64,000 bases of DNA from Membranipora membranacea (Eukaryota; Bryozoa; Gymnolaemata; Cheilostomatida; Membraniporidae). Made by a program: the position numbers and the translations under genes. A model generated the notes under the pieces. It was not told the origin of the DNA and searched no databases. It saw only the letters and a program-made list of their open reading frames with translations. Below, piece by piece: positions 61,040 through 64,000 of this stretch. The stretch is taken from positions 16,437,001 through 16,501,000 of the forward strand of contig OU612067.1 of NCBI GenBank assembly GCA_914767715.1, read 5' to 3'. Positions within the stretch are counted from its first letter, which is position 1, and each line of letters opens with the position of its first letter.

Positions 61040-61684
61040 TTGTCCAAACGTACACTCTCTGTGACTGTGAATGGTGCAAAATCCTCACATCACATTGTAA
61101 CCTCAGGAGTGCCCCAGGGTAGTGTACTTGGACCTCTTCTTTTCCTCATTTTTATCAATGATATGCCGTCCTGCATTAATAACTCCACCTTAAGACTTTT
61201 TGCTGATGACTCTCTAGTATATCTTCGAATCAAATCACAAGCGGATGAAATCGACTTACAGTCTGATCTAGATAACCTTGCAGAATGGGCCGACAACTGG
61301 CAGATGTGCTTTAACGTCTCAAAGTGTGAATTTATGAGAGTCGAGAGGCAGACACAGGCCAGCATCAACAATCCTTCCCAAACCTACAACTTAAATGCTA
61401 CACAATTATCACACGTCTCTTCTGTAAAATACCTAGGTGTGCACATAGATGCACACCTCTCTTTTGACAAGCACATCAGAGAGATTTGCAAGAAAGCCAC
61501 AAGAACGCTTCATATGCTTATGCGTAACTTAAAAAAAGCTAAAACTAAGACTAAAACAGTATCATTTAAAACTATTTGCAGACCAATCTTAGAGTATGCC
61601 TCTCATGGTTGGTCTCCTCATTTGGGTAAGCATATAAACAGAAAAGCCTTTAGATGGGCATATCAAAAAAGGTGCAGTGAGTAG
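61040..61684 (+). pseudogene. Retrotransposon polyprotein fragment 3: RT catalytic core and thumb
   Basis: Contains GVPQGSVLGP, the FADD catalytic box, a WQMCFNVSKCEFM block and KYLGVHID, followed by the thumb (ILEYASHGWSPH). Same reading frame as fragment 2 but separated from it by at least two compensating shifts. Stops prematurely at 61684. Confidence 0.85.
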
Positions 61685-61918
61685 TGACCATATCAGGGCC
61701 CATATGGCTGAAGTCGGATGACAAACATTGTTTGAAAGAAGGAAGGGTGCTGACTTAAAGTTATTGAGGAAATGGTCACTGTGTCACATTCCCACCATCA
61801 CACAAGGATAGGCGCCATCAAAGGCACTATCAACACTGATGTCAAACGCTGTTCTTTCAAACAGCGTGTTTATAAGTATATGAATCCAACAATAAATAGG
61901 CTGAATAGTACATAGCAA
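61672..61918 (+). pseudogene. Retrotransposon polyprotein 3' remnant
   Basis: Beyond the premature stop, other frames show the usual C-terminal pieces: LFERRKGADLKLL, interrupted by a stop, and then KQRVYKYMNPTINRLN ending at a TAG near 61918. Reads as the decayed C-terminus of the same polyprotein. Confidence 0.55.
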
Positions 61919-62422
61919 AATGGCAATAAAATGCGACCAATGACAGTGTAGTTTCTTTCTCTTTTCTTTTTTTTTCCTGCTTAGTCGGACCGGTCTGAAG
62001 GTGAAATGAAACCTACAAATATATCTTGCCCCGAAATAGCATCTAGGAATCACTGAATCTACTTTGACTTCACTGTACCAGACAGACCTCTCTTTTACAC
62101 TTGGTTTATACAAGTGTGACTCCTTTACTCCTTTCCTTAGTTTATGTACCCACTCCACGGTGATGCTCAGTAGTAACATAAACAGCCCCCCTTTTTCTTT
62201 TATTTTTCTTTTTTACTCATTATAACAATTCAATGCTGTTAAAACATGAAACCCCATTAATAATGATAACAACTAAATAATAGACTTTCTGATCATTACT
62301 GACGTATTTCCAATTAACTGTGCTTCAGTCAATCAAGTAAACACTAAATATCGCCAATTAACGGAGCCCACGCTCAGACGGCGATCAAACCATCGGATGA
62401 ATCGAACGGTGGTCAAGCTAAA

Positions 62423-62948
62423 ATGGTATCCACCAGGCGGTTACAGCCTATATCAAGATCAATAATCCGTGTGAATCAGGTAAGTACGCATAATGTGACC
62501 AATACACATGTGAGAATAAGAAAACGGATATTCAGGCTACACGTTCCTGTTGCTTTGAGAGAAATTGGATCCTTAACAATGCATGGGGCAAAGGTTTAAC
62601 ACATAACCTCGGTCATATTACGCTCTGTCATTGAGTAATCGGGGCTACAGTGGAATACTCCGTCATAGATCACATTATGATGTAGACCAAAGTTTTCCCA
62701 ATGCTCTAAGAAAAGTGCTTCATGCCATACCGGTGTCCGCTGGCTTTGGCCTCAGTCTGTCAATTCCAAGAGAGTCACGGGTACTGTGTACAGATTGTGA
62801 ACTGGGAAAGCGTGAGAGAAAGAAAACAGTTTTTCAGGTTTCACGTTGTGATTCTTTGATTACAAACTGTTATATGATGCTCCATGGACTTAAGGACTGG
62901 GTGACAAAGGAGGAAATTTCCAGGAAGATAGGTGGCAAGGCTATATGA
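62423..62948 (+). CDS. Speculative two-exon mini-gene (56 aa)
   Basis: Exon 62423-62479 starts with ATG in good context (AAAATGG) and ends at CAG|GTAAGTACG. Exon 62838-62948 starts after TTTTTCAG, keeps phase 0, and ends in TGA; AATAAA follows at about 63114. The peptide would start MVSTRRLQPISRS and end ISRKIGGKAI. No domain recognised. The second exon lies inside a longer open frame from 62631, so the splice may be spurious. Confidence 0.15.
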
Positions 62949-63707
62949 AATTAAATCCGTTTATTCAACTATTCCAATTAACGACAAACTGTGTGTCCAC
63001 AGTTGGGGCATATAGTGTAGGTTGAGTATAATTTTAGTAATTTATATATAGCTGGGACGACTCAAGCAAGAAAATAATTTGAAGCCTTAGAATTTTGTAA
63101 TCTGGAATATCCCAAATAAATCAATAATACGTTTGGCTTCTACTGTACAAAGATCTCTATTTTGTCGCTTTTTTAAATCAGAATTATAAAATAAATTGCT
63201 ACACCTGATTTCAAACAAAAAAGTATTTTACCTATATACTAGATTTTAAAATGTTAAGGCTTTCGAAATACACTATATAATACATTTATCTGAGCATTGC
63301 AGGCATGCTAACAATATGTATGCCATGCACATGTCGGACAAAGTGTCAAAATTTGACAGCTTCTCTATAAATTCTACCATCATACGATTGCAGAAAACAA
63401 GTCTAGCTCTGATTAGGTTTTATACACATTATGCTGGTAAATGTAGAAACAACTCTACTTTACAAAGGGTGATACAAAATCATAATAATACATTAACATT
63501 ACAAATTATGATTAAAACCTGTGTATAAATAAGAATTTCATAAAACTATCAGTTCTATGAGATTGCAGTAAAATTAAACTAAATCAGTCCGACTAAAAAA
63601 TTCATGCAAGACTCAGAATTGAAACATCATTAGCATGTATGTACAAATTTACTAAAACTTCTTGATATGGACCACCCTGGGAAGGTCCATTAATCATTAG
63701 AAGGTGC

Positions 63708-64000
63708 TCATATTTTGGTGTTTGGAGCAGCGGTTGAAGTCGGCGGAGCGGCGGTGGTTGTCGGAGGAGCAGTAGTGGTTGTCGACGGAGCAGCAGTTGT
63801 AGTCGTTGTTTTTATACCAGTACTCTTTGGTGACGGGAGGTAAGATTTCACCGTCTCCCACATAGGACTGAGATCAATAAGCTCAAAGTAATGGCAAGCT
63901 GCAGCAGTCACAATTAGGGTGACAATCACAACTACGATGAAATCTCGACAGACGATGAGTCGGAGGTCTGCATCTGACGATCGAGACGAGCTTCCTGAGC
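63708..64000 (-). CDS. Terminal exon of a single-pass membrane protein with Thr/Ala/Pro-rich tail (partial)
   Basis: The frame is open from the window edge to TGA at 63708-63710, about 97 codons. It begins with a Ser/Arg-rich hydrophilic stretch (SSRSSDADLR), then a hydrophobic segment (CRDFIVVVIVTLIVTAAAC), which is a likely transmembrane helix or signal anchor. After KSYLPSPKSTGIK comes a mucin-like Thr/Ala/Pro repeat of about 35 residues ending NTKI. If the N-terminus is cytosolic the Thr-rich tail would be outside and a candidate for O-glycosylation. The upstream start or acceptor lies beyond the window. I recognise no family. Confidence 0.6.
   Translation of the reverse strand, partial: SGSSSRSSDADLRLIVCRDFIVVVIVTLIVTAAACHYFELIDLSPMWETVKSYLPSPKSTGIKTTTTTAAPSTTTTAPPTTTAAPPTSTAAPNTKI

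Larger units (their letters stand above)
59700..61930 (+). mobile_element. Decayed non-LTR retrotransposon (Jockey/CR1-like group)
   Basis: A 5'-truncated LINE-type element. It retains the last part of an apurinic-type endonuclease (THRHGNTLGLVL and then the conserved SDH at 59863-59871). Next come a spacer and a reverse transcriptase with KGAGPDG, VPDDWR, a DFSK motif, GVPQGSVLGP, the FADD catalytic box and KYLGVHID. Several frameshifts and stops break the frame, so it is dead. Both boundaries are approximate; no poly(A) tail or target duplication was identified. Clade assignment is by motif style only. Confidence 0.85.

Noticed and set aside
62631-62948. Longer open frame around the second exon of the candidate mini-gene
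   Set aside because: Starts at a non-ATG codon and has no recognised domain; kept only as part of the low-confidence splice model.

Overview
This is a stretch of animal (metazoan) nuclear genome, AT-rich by eye, dominated by introns, intergenic DNA and small transposon relics. Evidence: GT–AG introns throughout, a multi-exon C2H2 zinc-finger gene, tRNA-derived SINEs with poly(A) tails, a decayed non-LTR retrotransposon, and many fold-back/MITE-like repeats. There are no bacterial-style operons or ribosome binding sites. The repeat style suggests an aquatic invertebrate, but nothing here fixes the phylum.

Main gene. On the minus strand, 54726 down to 22187, I can assemble one gene of 16 coding exons. 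Every intron phase matches, the summed coding length (3138 nt) is a multiple of three, and several C2H2 fingers are split across exon junctions and become intact only when the predicted splice sites are used. The product would be about 1045 aa with 16 C2H2/C2HC zinc fingers, a short basic patch, and Ala/His/Gln/Ser/Pro-rich linkers; it is most likely a nuclear DNA-binding regulator. The N-terminal C2HC finger and C-terminal finger array remind me of vertebrate ZNF341, but that is only a hypothesis.

Layout. 1–22 kb: gene-poor, with SINEs, fold-back elements, G/C homopolymers and micro-palindromes. 22.2–54.7 kb: the zinc-finger gene; its introns hold a 111-bp satellite, MITEs and five copies of a short GGTGCTAGC-type repeat. 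54.7–55.1 kb: a CpG-containing region upstream of the first coding exon (probable 5' UTR/promoter). 55–59.7 kb: no gene seen. 59.7–61.9 kb: a 5'-truncated, frameshifted non-LTR retrotransposon on the plus strand (end of the endonuclease, then reverse transcriptase). 62.4–62.95 kb: a speculative two-exon mini-gene. 63.7–64.0 kb: the terminal exon of a minus-strand gene running off the window, encoding one membrane segment and a Thr/Ala/Pro-rich tail.

Most interesting observation. At least eight tiny insertions (18–62 bp), mostly perfect or near-perfect palindromes, each sit between 7-bp direct repeats. Most begin 5'-CA and end TG-3'. They fall into sequence families (CAATGAACT, CAAGGAGT, CAGAGACTATAGAT) plus one different member. 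The duplicated 7-mers lean towards GTNNNAC. They look like a class of extremely miniaturised terminal-inverted-repeat elements.
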